A stretch of DNA of 64,000 bases from Fulvitalea axinellae (GTDB lineage: Bacteria; Bacteroidota; Bacteroidia; Cytophagales; Cyclobacteriaceae): contig NZ_AP025314.1 of NCBI RefSeq assembly GCF_036492835.1, positions 4,802,545-4,866,544 on the forward strand, in the 5' to 3' direction. Shown one piece after another: positions 15,259-24,251 of this stretch (position 1 is its first letter; every line of letters begins with the position of its first letter). The position numbers and the translations under genes are program-made. The notes beneath the pieces are model-generated. The model did not search any database and was not told the origin of the DNA. It worked only from the letters and a program-made list of their open reading frames with translations.

Positions 15259-17685
15259 ATGGCAAAACCCGATACGATGCCCAAAACCACTTGCTACCAC
15301 TGCGGCGATAACTGCGAAGAAGAACGACTACATTTTGACAATAAAGATTTTTGTTGCCAAGGATGTAAAACCGTATACGAGATCCTGAATGAAAACGGGC
15401 TGGATAATTATTATGCCTTAAGCGACCAGCCCGGGCTCGCCATGCGAAAGAAGAGCGACAGCGAAGCGTTCGCCTTTCTAGACAATGAGGAAATCAAACG
15501 GCGCTTGGTTGATTTCAGCTCGGAGGATCTGGTGAGGGTCACTTTCTATCTGCCGGCTGTCCATTGCAGTTCCTGCATCTGGCTCTTAGAAAACCTGTAC
15601 AGGCTCAGGCCGGGAATCAGGCAATCGAGGGTCAACTTCGTAAAAAGAAAAGCCACCTTCGCTTTTCATCCCTCCGAAATCAGCCTCAGGGAACTCGCCG
15701 AAGTGCTGGACGCTCTGGGTTATCCGCCATACATCAGTTTGGAAGAGGACGGAAAGAAAAAGCGCAAAAAGGCGAACCGCTCGCAATATCTCAAAATCGG
15801 GGTGGCGGGTTTTGCCTTCGGCAATATTATGTTGCTGAGCCTTCCCGAATATTTTGGCTTCGAAGGCCTGTCCGATGACGATTTTTACCGTCAGTTTTTC
15901 TCTTACGCCAATATCCTGCTTTCCCTGCCGGTAATATTCTATTGCGCTTCGGACTATTTCAAATCAGCGCTACAGGGATTGAAGGAGCGATATATCAACA
16001 TCGACGTGCCCATCGCTTTGGGTATACTCACGCTTTTTTCAAGAAGCATGTACGAGGTTTTTGTCGGTGGCGGTCCCGGTTATTTCGATTCATTGGCCGG
16101 TTTGCTATTTTTCCTTTTGGTGGGAAAATGGTTTCAGGGTGTTTCCTACGACAGTTTGTCTTTTGAGCGGGATTACAAATCTTACTTTCCCCTTGCGGTA
16201 AACAGAATCGGGGAAGACGGGGAAAAGGAAGTGGTTCCGGTAGCCGATCTGGCCGTTGGCGACAAAATCGTGATAAGAAACGGGGAAATCATTCCTTCGG
16301 ATTCGGAACTTATCAGCGATCGGGCGCATGTCAATTACAGCTTTGTGACGGGCGAGGCCGACCCCGTAACCTTGGAAAAAGGCGCTTATATCTACGCCGG
16401 CGGCAGACAGGAAGGGCAGAGCGTCACGGTAAAAGTGAAAAAGCCCGTTTCCAGAAGTTACCTGACGGAACTGTGGAACCAAGAGGCTTTCAAAAAAAGC
16501 GACGCCTCGTCAAGGGAACAACTGATCAACGTAATCAGCAAATACTTCACGCTGGCGGTGCTTCTGATCGCCGGAAGTACGGCGGCGTACTGGATGCTTG
16601 AGGATCCTTCGAAAACGGTGGGCGCTTTTACGGCGGTGTTGATTGTCGCCTGTCCTTGCGCATTGGCTTTGGCCGCTCCGTTTGCGTTGGGCACCGCCCA
16701 GCAGATCTTGGGACGGGAAAAAGTATATCTGAAAAACCCGGCCGTAGCCGAACGCCTGTCGGCGATTACGGACGTGGTATTCGACAAAACCGGAACATTG
16801 ACGCACGCCGGCGAAAGCGAAGTGGAATTTGAGGGGGAAACCCTAACGCAAGAATCCCGAGACGCTTTGCTGGCGATGACTCAGCACTCTACCCATCCGC
16901 TTAGCAGGAAGGTTTTCAAATTTTTGGGAGAAAACCCGAAAGCTACGGCAGAGGATTTCAAAGAAATCGAAGGAAAAGGACTGGAAGCTAACGTTGGCGG
17001 AAAGTTGTACCGCCTTGGGAGCGCCAAGTTTGTCGGGGCGAAAAAGGATAATGAAAACGAACTTTTGAGAACGCAGGTTTACGTGAGCGAAGACGGGCAG
17101 GTTCTCGGCCGGTTCGTGATGTCAAACCGATACCGTTCGGGCCTGGAGACTCTTTTGAGCGATCTGGGCAAGCGGGTGAACGTCCATGTCCTTTCGGGCG
17201 ATAACGAGTCGGAGCGGGAGCGCTTGGAAAAGATATTCCCGCAGGGAAGCGAAATGCGTTTTGACCAATCTCCGCACGACAAGCTGGAATTTATAAAAGA
17301 GCTAAAAAGCCGGGGAGGCAACGTCATGATGCTGGGCGACGGCCTGAACGACGCCGGAGCGCTAAAACAAAGCGACGTGGGCGTAGCCGTAACCGAAGAG
17401 GTCGGGGCGTTTACACCGTCTTGCGACGCGATTATGCAAGCCGACAGTTTGGCCAGACTTGGCGTTTATCTACGCTTTTCGAAAGCCGTTCGGAGAGTGA
17501 TTCTGGCGGGATTCGTCGTATCGTTCCTTTACAACATCGTCGGCCTTTCATTCGCTGTAAGCGGCGCCCTGACGCCTGTGCTTTCCGCTATCCTAATGCC
17601 GGTGAGCAGCGTGACAGTTGTAGCTTTCTCTACCTTGATGAGCCACCTTACGGCCCGAATGGAAGGGATAAGAAAACACTACTAA
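15259..17685 (+). CDS. ccoI: Copper-translocating P1B-type ATPase of the CcoI/FixI class
   Basis: This inner-membrane pump delivers copper during assembly of cbb3-type cytochrome oxidase. The N-terminus has the class-specific cysteine region (YHCGDNC, residues 12-18, then FCCQGC) and a heavy-metal domain whose metal motif is HCSSC near residue 100. The membrane motif is CPC (465-467), the phosphorylated aspartate is D509 in DKTGTLT, followed by STHPLSRK (HP motif) and GDGLNDAGAL (from 693). The 808-aa length fits. Start: first ATG 15259 or second ATG 15277, six residues in; the overlapping promoter element makes the second plausible. CcoS and the cbb3 subunit genes, usual downstream neighbours, are missing: a terminator and a convergent regulator follow instead. 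Confidence 0.93.
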   Translation: MAKPDTMPKTTCYHCGDNCEEERLHFDNKDFCCQGCKTVYEILNENGLDNYYALSDQPGLAMRKKSDSEAFAFLDNEEIKRRLVDFSSEDLVRVTFYLPAVHCSSCIWLLENLYRLRPGIRQSRVNFVKRKATFAFHPSEISLRELAEVLDALGYPPYISLEEDGKKKRKKANRSQYLKIGVAGFAFGNIMLLSLPEYFGFEGLSDDDFYRQFFSYANILLSLPVIFYCASDYFKSALQGLKERYINIDVPIALGILTLFSRSMYEVFVGGGPGYFDSLAGLLFFLLVGKWFQGVSYDSLSFERDYKSYFPLAVNRIGEDGEKEVVPVADLAVGDKIVIRNGEIIPSDSELISDRAHVNYSFVTGEADPVTLEKGAYIYAGGRQEGQSVTVKVKKPVSRSYLTELWNQEAFKKSDASSREQLINVISKYFTLAVLLIAGSTAAYWMLEDPSKTVGAFTAVLIVACPCALALAAPFALGTAQQILGREKVYLKNPAVAERLSAITDVVFDKTGTLTHAGESEVEFEGETLTQESRDALLAMTQHSTHPLSRKVFKFLGENPKATAEDFKEIEGKGLEANVGGKLYRLGSAKFVGAKKDNENELLRTQVYVSEDGQVLGRFVMSNRYRSGLETLLSDLGKRVNVHVLSGDNESERERLEKIFPQGSEMRFDQSPHDKLEFIKELKSRGGNVMMLGDGLNDAGALKQSDVGVAVTEEVGAFTPSCDAIMQADSLARLGVYLRFSKAVRRVILAGFVVSFLYNIVGLSFAVSGALTPVLSAILMPVSSVTVVAFSTLMSHLTARMEGIRKHY

Positions 17686-17700
17686 AAGTTCTTGTAAAGA

Positions 17701-17738
17701 AAAACGGCGCAGAATGTATTTCACTCTGCGCCGTTTTT
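17701..17738. terminator. Bidirectional terminator between ccoI and the response-regulator gene
   Basis: AAAACGGCGCAGA pairs perfectly with TCTGCGCCGTTTT around an 11-base loop, with T runs on both strands. Confidence 0.95.
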
Positions 17739-17745
17739 CTTTTCT

Positions 17746-18450
17746 TTATTCCAATTCCACCAGCTTAAAACCTTCGCCGTGGACGGTCAGAATCTCGATC
17801 GTATTGTCCGGCTTAAGGTATTTTCGAAGCTTCGCTATATACACGTCCATACTCCGGGCATTGAAGTAGCTGTCGTCGTTCCAAAGGGTTTTCAGCGCTA
17901 CGGAACGCTCAAGAGTACTGTTCCTATTCATGCAAAGAAGCTTCAGCAAACCGGCCTCTTTGGCCGTAAGCCGGCGATCGTCGGTCCCTTGGATTCTTAG
18001 GTCGCGGGTTTCGCTGTCAAACTCCGTTTTCCCGATTTTATAAGCCGAAACGCTGTCTTCGGTCTTGTTTTTACCCGAATTTTCGGCCCTTCTGAGTATC
18101 GCCTGAATCCGCAGGAGGAGTTCCTCCATGCTAAATGGCTTTGTCATATAATCATCGGCCCCGAGTTTGAAGCCTTTGATCGTGTCTTCCTTCATGGATT
18201 TGGCCGTGAGGAAGATTATGGGAACCTCCTTATCCTTTTCCCGAATATCTTTCGCCAAGCTGAACCCGTCTTTTTTCGGTAGCATGACATCGAGTATGCA
18301 TAAGTCGAAAGTATCTGACCGAAAAGCTTCCAGCCCCGATTCCCCGTCGGTTCTGAGGGTGGGTTCGAAGCCCTTTACGGTTAGGTATTCGCTTAGGATC
18401 TGGCCCAAGTTCGGGTCATCCTCAACGAGTAGGAATTTCTGCTTGCTCAT
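17746..18450 (-). CDS. OmpR/PhoB-family response regulator
   Basis: The receiver domain (1-120) has the acidic pair VEDDPN, phospho-acceptor D54 in CILDVMLPKKDG and K104 in YMTKPF. The C-terminal winged helix (about 140-232) has the OmpR pattern ending in VYIAKLRKYLK...ILTVHGEGFKLVE. The chosen start is the ATG at 18450 (MSKQKFLLVEDD, 234 aa); a start six codons earlier is possible. It overlaps the end of the upstream kinase gene by 29 bp, a translationally coupled two-component operon. Regulated genes cannot be read from the sequence; the RprX/RprY-type pairs of Bacteroidota look similar. Confidence 0.93.
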   Translation of the reverse strand: MSKQKFLLVEDDPNLGQILSEYLTVKGFEPTLRTDGESGLEAFRSDTFDLCILDVMLPKKDGFSLAKDIREKDKEVPIIFLTAKSMKEDTIKGFKLGADDYMTKPFSMEELLLRIQAILRRAENSGKNKTEDSVSAYKIGKTEFDSETRDLRIQGTDDRRLTAKEAGLLKLLCMNRNSTLERSVALKTLWNDDSYFNARSMDVYIAKLRKYLKPDNTIEILTVHGEGFKLVELE

Positions 18451-20056
18451 AAGGTAATACGATTTCAAAAGTGCTTCCTTTGCCCGGCATCGACGATACT
18501 GATATACGTCCTTTCATGGCTTCCACCATCATTTTTACGTATGCAAGGCCCAAACCAAAACCTTTCACATTGTGCACGTCGCCGGTGGATATGCGGTAAA
18601 ATTTATCAAAAATATGCCTAATCGCCTCTTTGCTCATCCCGATTCCGTTATCGGAGATCCGCAAGCGCAGGCCAATATCCGTACTTTCGGTGTGTACCGA
18701 AATAAGCGGCGCCTTGTCTACGCAGTATTTCACGGCGTTGTCCAGCAAATTGTCTATGATATTGGAGAAATGCAACGGGTCGATTTCCACCACGTGGCGC
18801 TTCGCGTTTAGCAAAATATCTATCCGGCCGTTACGCTTGTCCACTTGCAGGTTAAAGTTCTGGACGGCTTTCATAATGAGCTGGTGGGCGTCCACTTTTT
18901 CAAAATGAAGGCTGAAATCCTTGCGTTCCAGCTTCGCTATCTGCAATACTTTTTCCACTTGAGAACCCAGCCTTTGGTTTTCTTCCTTAATAATCCCGAG
19001 ATAACGATCCAGAATTCCGGAATTCGCCCGCATATCCGGATCGCCAAGCGCTTCGCAGGCCAAGGAAACGGTGGAAATCGGCGTCTTGAATTCGTGGGTC
19101 ATATTGTTGATGAAATCGTTTTTCATCTCCGAGAGTTTTTTCTGCTTGATAATAGTCAGAATGGAAAACACAAAACCGTAGACGATTACGCCCAACAGGA
19201 TTACGGCCGCCAAAAGCCGCAACCAGACACTAAGGAAAATAAAGACATTCTGTTCGGGAAAATACACCTTCAGGTAATAAGGGCTCCCGAGTATATCATT
19301 GGGAAACAGGCTAATACGAAACTTAGAATTGGCGAGTTTGCGCAAATGTGTGTTTCTATTTTTGTAAATATTGCTGATCTGCGCCGTATTTCCCTTGGTG
19401 TTTCTGACTACGTAAAAGAACGGCAGGTCAAGCCCCCGGCGCCCAAGCTCGGCGTGCATCAGCGAATCGAGCACGTTGGGATCTATACGGTTGTTTATCT
19501 TCCGTTCCTTGGCGTACAGTTCGTTGAGCACTACGGTAATCATCTGGGTTCTTTCCCGGACTTTTCGCTCAAACTTGTCTCCAAAAGTCAAAACGGAGTC
19601 CATACGTTCGTCGATATGACGGATTTTCACCTTGAGCCTATCTTCGTCGGCGTTGTTTTGTACGGCGTCGCTTTTTACGGTGTAAAGCAATGACAAAGCA
19701 TTGTCCTTATCGTTGATATCCACCGAAATCTCGTTTTGGGGAGCTTCCGGAACAGTGTCTTCCAAACCGATATCGAAATTCGCCTCCACGCCCCAGTTAT
19801 TATAAAGAGTCAGAGTGTCCATCTCTTTATGATAACTCCTTTGCCCGTCAGGGAAAAAGGTGTTTTGGGTCACGTACAGGACTTCCCGCTGTTCCAGACG
19901 TTCCGAAACGGCGCTGAGCGCGTCATGAACCGACTGCTTGAACTTCACCCTGCTCTCGGACATCGCTTCGATAATCCAATACGACTGCAAAGCCGTCAGG
20001 CCGACAAGCGCCACGGTCATCAGCGCTATAATAAAGTTGAGTCTTCGTTGCGTCAT
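18422..20056 (-). CDS. Sensor histidine kinase
   Basis: A 544-residue membrane kinase. It has TM1 at 9-31 (IIALMTVALVGLTALQSYWII), a periplasmic sensor region of about 240 residues without a recognised fold, TM2 around 285 (VWLRLLAAVILLGVIVYGF), then HisKA with phospho-accepting H321 (NNMTHEFKTPIS) and a HATPase_c domain with N (IDNLLDNAVKYC), G1 (ISDNGIGM) and G2 (GFGLGLAYV) boxes. There is no HAMP domain. It overlaps the response regulator that follows. The layout and partner resemble RprX of Bacteroides, but the ligand is unknown. Confidence 0.93.
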   Translation of the reverse strand: MTQRRLNFIIALMTVALVGLTALQSYWIIEAMSESRVKFKQSVHDALSAVSERLEQREVLYVTQNTFFPDGQRSYHKEMDTLTLYNNWGVEANFDIGLEDTVPEAPQNEISVDINDKDNALSLLYTVKSDAVQNNADEDRLKVKIRHIDERMDSVLTFGDKFERKVRERTQMITVVLNELYAKERKINNRIDPNVLDSLMHAELGRRGLDLPFFYVVRNTKGNTAQISNIYKNRNTHLRKLANSKFRISLFPNDILGSPYYLKVYFPEQNVFIFLSVWLRLLAAVILLGVIVYGFVFSILTIIKQKKLSEMKNDFINNMTHEFKTPISTVSLACEALGDPDMRANSGILDRYLGIIKEENQRLGSQVEKVLQIAKLERKDFSLHFEKVDAHQLIMKAVQNFNLQVDKRNGRIDILLNAKRHVVEIDPLHFSNIIDNLLDNAVKYCVDKAPLISVHTESTDIGLRLRISDNGIGMSKEAIRHIFDKFYRISTGDVHNVKGFGLGLAYVKMMVEAMKGRISVSSMPGKGSTFEIVLPYEQAEIPTR

Positions 20057-20071
20057 TACGCTTATTTATGA

Positions 20072-20095
20072 AAAAGAAGGCGCTAGCTAGCCTTC
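20072..20095 (-). terminator. Hairpin with T run between the beta-domain lipoprotein-like gene and the kinase gene
   Basis: GAAGGC pairs with GCCTTC around GCTAGCTA, and the minus strand continues as TTCTTTTTC. It sits only 16 nt before the kinase ATG and could set a different expression level for the downstream two-component genes. Confidence 0.55.
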
Positions 20096-20099
20096 AAGC

Positions 20100-20927
20100 T
20101 TATTCAAAGTTCAGTTCCTGAAGATAATCCGGCGTGATCGTCTCCTTGGCGTCCGAAAGCGTAAAGCGTGAGTAGGCGTTCCAGATAGCGTTAAACAGCT
20201 CGGCATCGCCCGATCCCATCACGAAAAGCGTATCGGGACGGTACCACTCCATAAACGGTTCCGCTTTTTCTTTCGTAATTCCCAAAGTTGTCATCACCAC
20301 CTCCAGGCTATATCTTTTCTCATAGGCCCTGTCTTCAGCATTCAGAGCCTCTTCAGCTTCCAACACTTTCATCAGCCTGCGGGCATTTTTAGCTTTTTTC
20401 GAAAAAAAGGAAAACGGCGACATCCCCGGAGTGTTTCCCCATCCCTCCATAGTGATTTGGGTAGCTTGCCGTCGGTTTTGCCATTCCCACAGTTGCTCCT
20501 GTTCACGGGCGTCGGCATTTGTCGCAAATTCCCATTTTTTCAATGAGTCCATCGCCTGATAATAGGCCTTGAGCATGGAGTGCCCTTTGAACTCTAAAGT
20601 GGGAAGCATGTAAACCTTTCTGTTCAACAGAATCGCTCCTTCGAACTTTTCGACCTCTCCCGCAAGGAAAAGTGTATCCTTAAAGTTAAGATGACTCACC
20701 CGAAGCGTATCACTATCACGGGCCGTGAATTTAAAAGCGCCGCTTTTGTCCGATACCGACCGCAACGTACCGGCTACGGTGACTACCGCTCCCACCACGG
20801 GTTTGGCTGTCGCAGAATCGGCAAGACGCAAATGGATATCAACATACTTTTGTTGCCCAAAAGACTCGTTCGGTGTGAATATCACCAAAGAAAAAAAGAC
20901 CAAGCATGCGGTAAGTAGCTTTATCAT
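20100..20927 (-). CDS. Exported protein with carboxypeptidase-like regulatory (beta-sandwich) domain
   Basis: A signal peptide (MIKLLTACLVFFSLVIFTPNESFGQ) is followed by a CarboxypepD_reg-like beta-sandwich. This domain (about 27-115) has the usual DSATAKPVVGAVVTVAGTLR...VSDKSGAFKFTARDSDTLRVSHL pattern, also seen at the N-terminus of TonB-dependent receptors. The remaining ~160 residues are helical and not recognised. The start is the ATG at 20927; a GTG two codons earlier is open. It lies directly upstream of the histidine kinase gene in the same direction, so it could be related to that sensor, but a hairpin separates them. Confidence 0.7.
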   Translation of the reverse strand: MIKLLTACLVFFSLVIFTPNESFGQQKYVDIHLRLADSATAKPVVGAVVTVAGTLRSVSDKSGAFKFTARDSDTLRVSHLNFKDTLFLAGEVEKFEGAILLNRKVYMLPTLEFKGHSMLKAYYQAMDSLKKWEFATNADAREQEQLWEWQNRRQATQITMEGWGNTPGMSPFSFFSKKAKNARRLMKVLEAEEALNAEDRAYEKRYSLEVVMTTLGITKEKAEPFMEWYRPDTLFVMGSGDAELFNAIWNAYSRFTLSDAKETITPDYLQELNFE

Positions 20928-21117
20928 ATCCACGGTTTCCTTTCAAAGAAACGTTAAATCCGTTTACGAATAGACGTCCGTAAGCCAAAAAATGTTAAAT
21001 GAATGGCTTTTCAAGCATTCTGGGCCGGTTTCCTTCCTCTAGGATTATGTTTTTGTTAGCTAAAAATTTCGTCAATCTTAATCCGTCAAAACAGTGTTTC
21101 ACGCTCGGCCATTAAAG

Positions 21118-21376
21118 TTATCCACGGGATATGCACATCTAACCGGAAAGGTTTTCCACACTGTGGACAAGTACTGTGGATAATCAAGTGTTCCACGGTT
21201 AAAACACTGGTTAAGCCACTTTTTAGGATCTTGACATCCTCATAAACGAATTTTAAGCAGAATTTGCGCGAGCTTTTTTGTGGAACATCACAACAACCAA
21301 ATCACTTTTCCACACTGTGGATAAACCCTGTGGATAACCAGGTTTCCGCAACAAAACCAAAACCTTACGTGGAACA
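21118..21376. other. Candidate chromosomal replication origin (oriC): cluster of DnaA boxes
   Basis: Three perfect DnaA boxes (TGTGGATAA, i.e. TTATCCACA reversed) lie at 21175-21183, 21316-21324 and 21329-21337. Near-consensus boxes are TTATCCACG (21118), TTTTCCACA (21152 and 21306), TGTGGACAA (21162) and TGTGGAACA (21279); CGTGGAACA is at 21368. Two 32-bp modules, 21152-21183 and 21306-21337, have the same order of three boxes (TTTTCCACA, then two inverted boxes) and differ at only a few bases. The 460-bp gap has no gene, and AT-rich stretches flank the boxes (21040-21075, 21240-21275). In Bacteroidota oriC is often not beside dnaA, so its absence here is not against the idea. Confidence 0.7.
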
Positions 21377-21393
21377 TTTCCGGAAAATGACAA

Positions 21394-22968
21394 TTAAAGT
21401 GGCAAAAAGGCATTGAGGGTCTTAGTTTTCGACCGCCTCAACTTTACGCTGACACTTTGGCTAGTAGGACTTTCCCGGTGTTGCCTGCTTACGGCGCTGA
21501 TGGCGTAGGTGTAAGTTTTCCCTTTCTTGGCACTTCGGTCCGTAAAAATCTGCGCTTCGCCCGATACCCGGCGTATTTTGGCCAAGATATTGGCTGGGTT
21601 ATCCGGATCAAAAGGCGTATCTGACTCCGTACGGTAGATTACGTAGTAAACGCTGGGGTTTCCGGCGGGCTCTTTCCACTTCAGCCTAATTCCCTCAAAA
21701 CGGTTGCCCTCGACGGAAACCACCTTCGGAGACTTGATCCGCTTCTCCTTTTTCCAAGGCATCACGGGAATGATCGCAGGATGGCGATATTTTTCACTTT
21801 TCAAATTTTCGGCTACGCCCAAAGGATTGTCCAAAAGGCTTCGGGAGCTGAAAAAAGCGTTGCCGCATACTTCCATATTCTGACGATTCAGGTCAATCTG
21901 CCTCATAATTTCGTCAGGTTTTCCCCAATTCCGGTCCACTTTCGTATCACCCACCTTATATAATGCCTGGCCGATGAACAATTGGCGTCCGTAACTGTGT
22001 TCGGCCCACCAATCGAGCAGTTTTGCGTAGTCGGCGGGGTTATAGCCGACGCTCCAATACAATTGCGGCGCCACGTAATCTATCATTCCTTTACGAAGCC
22101 AGAGCAGAACGTCGGCGAAAAGATGATCGTAATTCGTAACGCTGGCCCTTGAGTCCGAACCGTTCGGGTCTTGGCTCTTGTTTCTCCAAACCCCGAACGG
22201 ACTGATTCCGAATTTGACATGTGGCCGTTCCGAACGGATCCGGTAGGAGAGGTTGCTTACAAAAGCCGTCACATTCGCCCTGCGCCAGTCCGGTTTCGGG
22301 ATTCTGGCGTCCGTTTGCGCCAGATATTCGCGCTCGTCAGGAAAGTCTTGCCCACGGACCGGATAAGGATAGAAATAGTCGTCCATATGCACGGCGTCGA
22401 TATCGTAATGGCGAACCGCTTCCATTACAGCCGACGTGACGAACGCCCGGGCTTCCGCCGAACCTGGATTGTAATAGTAGCGATTTCCGTATTTAACAAA
22501 CCATTCCGGATGCAAACGCATCGGGTGCCTTGAGGAAAGCTTGGAAGTGTCGGACCCAGCCGTAGCTCTGAACGGATTGAACCAAGCATGGAATTCCATA
22601 TTCCTACGGTGCGTTTCCTCCACCATAAAGCGCATCGGGTTATAAAACTGCCCCGGAGAACGATCTCCCTGTTTTCCCGTCAGGAATTCGGACCAAGGCT
22701 CGAAAGAGGACGGATAGAACGTATCGGACACTGGCCGTACCTGCACGATTACGGTATTGATATTCATCGCCGAGAGGCTGTCCAGTATTTCCAGAAATTC
22801 CTCCCTTTGCTTTTGGCCGTCAAGGCCGGGTTTGGAAGGCCAGTCGATATTAAAAGCCGAGGCGATCCAGGCGGCCCGGACTTCTCGTTTAGGATGCGGA
22901 GTTTGCGCTCCCGCACACAACGCGAGCGTAAGCAGGGCGGTCATCAGAAAAAATATGCGGGGCTTCAT
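21394..22968 (-). CDS. Secreted family-10-like glycosyl hydrolase (GHL10/DUF187) with fibronectin-III-like C-terminus
   Basis: After a signal peptide (MKPRIFFLMTALLTLALCAGA) comes a GHL10 TIM barrel. Typical stretches are REVRAAWIASAFNIDWPSKPG, NTVIVQVRPVSDTFYPS, a MEFHAWFNPFRAT strand, HYDIDAVHMDDYFYPYP and VKFGISPFGVWRN, with acidic residues at strand ends as expected of a glycosidase. From about 400 a fibronectin type III-like module (VVSVEGNRFEGIRLKWKEP...YVIYRTES) ends the protein. Family members are thought to act on peptidoglycan or other glycans outside the cell, but substrate proof is sparse. Monocistronic; ends next to the oriC candidate. Confidence 0.88.
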   Translation of the reverse strand: MKPRIFFLMTALLTLALCAGAQTPHPKREVRAAWIASAFNIDWPSKPGLDGQKQREEFLEILDSLSAMNINTVIVQVRPVSDTFYPSSFEPWSEFLTGKQGDRSPGQFYNPMRFMVEETHRRNMEFHAWFNPFRATAGSDTSKLSSRHPMRLHPEWFVKYGNRYYYNPGSAEARAFVTSAVMEAVRHYDIDAVHMDDYFYPYPVRGQDFPDEREYLAQTDARIPKPDWRRANVTAFVSNLSYRIRSERPHVKFGISPFGVWRNKSQDPNGSDSRASVTNYDHLFADVLLWLRKGMIDYVAPQLYWSVGYNPADYAKLLDWWAEHSYGRQLFIGQALYKVGDTKVDRNWGKPDEIMRQIDLNRQNMEVCGNAFFSSRSLLDNPLGVAENLKSEKYRHPAIIPVMPWKKEKRIKSPKVVSVEGNRFEGIRLKWKEPAGNPSVYYVIYRTESDTPFDPDNPANILAKIRRVSGEAQIFTDRSAKKGKTYTYAISAVSRQHRESPTSQSVSVKLRRSKTKTLNAFLPL

Positions 22969-23390
22969 ACGTGGACAATTTTGGGGTAATGGCCGGTATT
23001 TTGATTTTCCTATTGTCGCAATTTAATGAAAGCCGGAAATTTTTAATCTTTTGGTCGGATAAACGGTAAAGGAAAGGCATTGGCCTTGGCTGAAAAACAC
23101 CTCGATCCGCTATTTATATTTATAATAGAATTCACCTTAAAAGTTTCTCATTGTCGATTAATGCGGTTAGTTTTATGTGACGCGCCGGTGCGGAAGAACG
23201 GCACTCGGACGGCCCTCCGGCGCTTTTTCCGGAACTTCCGGAAACTCATAATACGATAGCGGCTACAAAATGACAGGATTGGATACAATTCCGTACCCAC
23301 TTGCAGACCAGACAATTCCAATATCGGAGTCCGCAGTGACCTGTACCGCGCTGTCGCTTAGTCATGGATTGTTAACGAACGGGAAGATTA
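22969..23390. other. Gene-free interval before murK
   Basis: No convincing coding sequence. The only structure I see is a long-loop hairpin: GCGCCGG (23182-23188) pairs with CCGGCGC (23217-23223) and is followed by TTTTT, which could be a terminator on the plus strand of an unseen short transcript. The murK promoter should lie nearer 23391 but has no clear TTTG/TAnnTTTG match. Confidence 0.4.
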
Positions 23391-24251
23391 ATGAAGGTTA
23401 TCGCTGATAGCGGCTCGTCCAAGACTTTATGGCGGGTATACGCCAACCAGCGCCTGTCCGCCGAAATCAAGACGCAGGGGCTAAACCCCGGAGGCATGGA
23501 GCTGAGGGATTTTGAGGAACGGATGACGGGGTTCGACTATTGGAGCGACTCTATTCAGGAAGTTTATTTTTACGGAGCTGGTTGCGTAGGCCAAGGAAAG
23601 GTTTTTATGGAAGAAGCCTTGGCCAAAAAATTCCCGAAAGCCCAAATTACGGTAGAAAACGACTTGCTGGGAGCGGCAAGGAGCCTGTACGGAAACGAAC
23701 CGGGATACGTCGGTATTCTGGGAACGGGATCGAACGCCTGTTTTTACGACGGCGAAAACCTGATACGCCGGCGGGGCGGTCACGGCTATCTCCTCAGCGA
23801 CGAGGGCGGAGGCTACTACCTCGGCCGTCAGCTGTTGGCCGATTATATGAACGGCCAGATTCCGGAAGACCTTAGGGAACTGTTGGAAAGGGCCTTTGGC
23901 CTGAATCCGCAAAACCTTGTGGCGAAAGTATACGGAGCTTTCCAGCCGAACCGTTACGTGGCGGGCTTCTCCCTTTTTGTGAAAGACAATATCGGCCATC
24001 CGTATCTCCAACGTTTGGTAGCTTACGGCTTCCGCGATTATTTCAAAACCACATTCGCCAACAAGAGCTTCTACGCCGGCGATTATCCCGTACGCTTTAT
24101 CGGATCGGTAGCCGTGGCTTATGAGGATATTCTGCGCGAAGTGGCCGTGGATTTCGATATAGTGGTAAAAACCATAAACCGGGACCCGATGAGCGGTCTG
24201 GAGCTTTATCATAACTGTGTGAACCTAGAGACAAAGCATGAGCACGACTGA
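23391..24251 (+). CDS. murK: Amino-sugar kinase of the BadF/BcrA ATPase family, probable MurNAc/GlcNAc kinase MurK
   Basis: The 286-residue product shows the actin-like ATPase fold of BadF-type N-acetylglucosamine kinases. Visible are the phosphate loop IADSGSSKTLWRV, GLNPGG, the catalytic-strand region TVENDLLGAARSLYG, the second phosphate loop ILGTGSNACFYDG, and RGGHGYLLSDEGGGYYLG. The next gene encodes the MurNAc-6-phosphate etherase MurQ and overlaps it by 14 bp. This order matches the MurK-MurQ pair described in Tannerella forsythia for peptidoglycan sugar salvage, so MurNAc is the likely substrate; GlcNAc is the alternative. No MurT transporter gene is adjacent. Confidence 0.82.
   Translation: MKVIADSGSSKTLWRVYANQRLSAEIKTQGLNPGGMELRDFEERMTGFDYWSDSIQEVYFYGAGCVGQGKVFMEEALAKKFPKAQITVENDLLGAARSLYGNEPGYVGILGTGSNACFYDGENLIRRRGGHGYLLSDEGGGYYLGRQLLADYMNGQIPEDLRELLERAFGLNPQNLVAKVYGAFQPNRYVAGFSLFVKDNIGHPYLQRLVAYGFRDYFKTTFANKSFYAGDYPVRFIGSVAVAYEDILREVAVDFDIVVKTINRDPMSGLELYHNCVNLETKHEHD

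Noticed and set aside
18845..19693. A 282-codon open frame opposite the histidine kinase
   Set aside because: Antisense shadow; the kinase frame has all expected boxes.
21394..22968. The gene beside the DnaA boxes as dnaA or another replication gene
   Set aside because: Its product is a secreted GHL10-like hydrolase; no replication gene adjoins the boxes.
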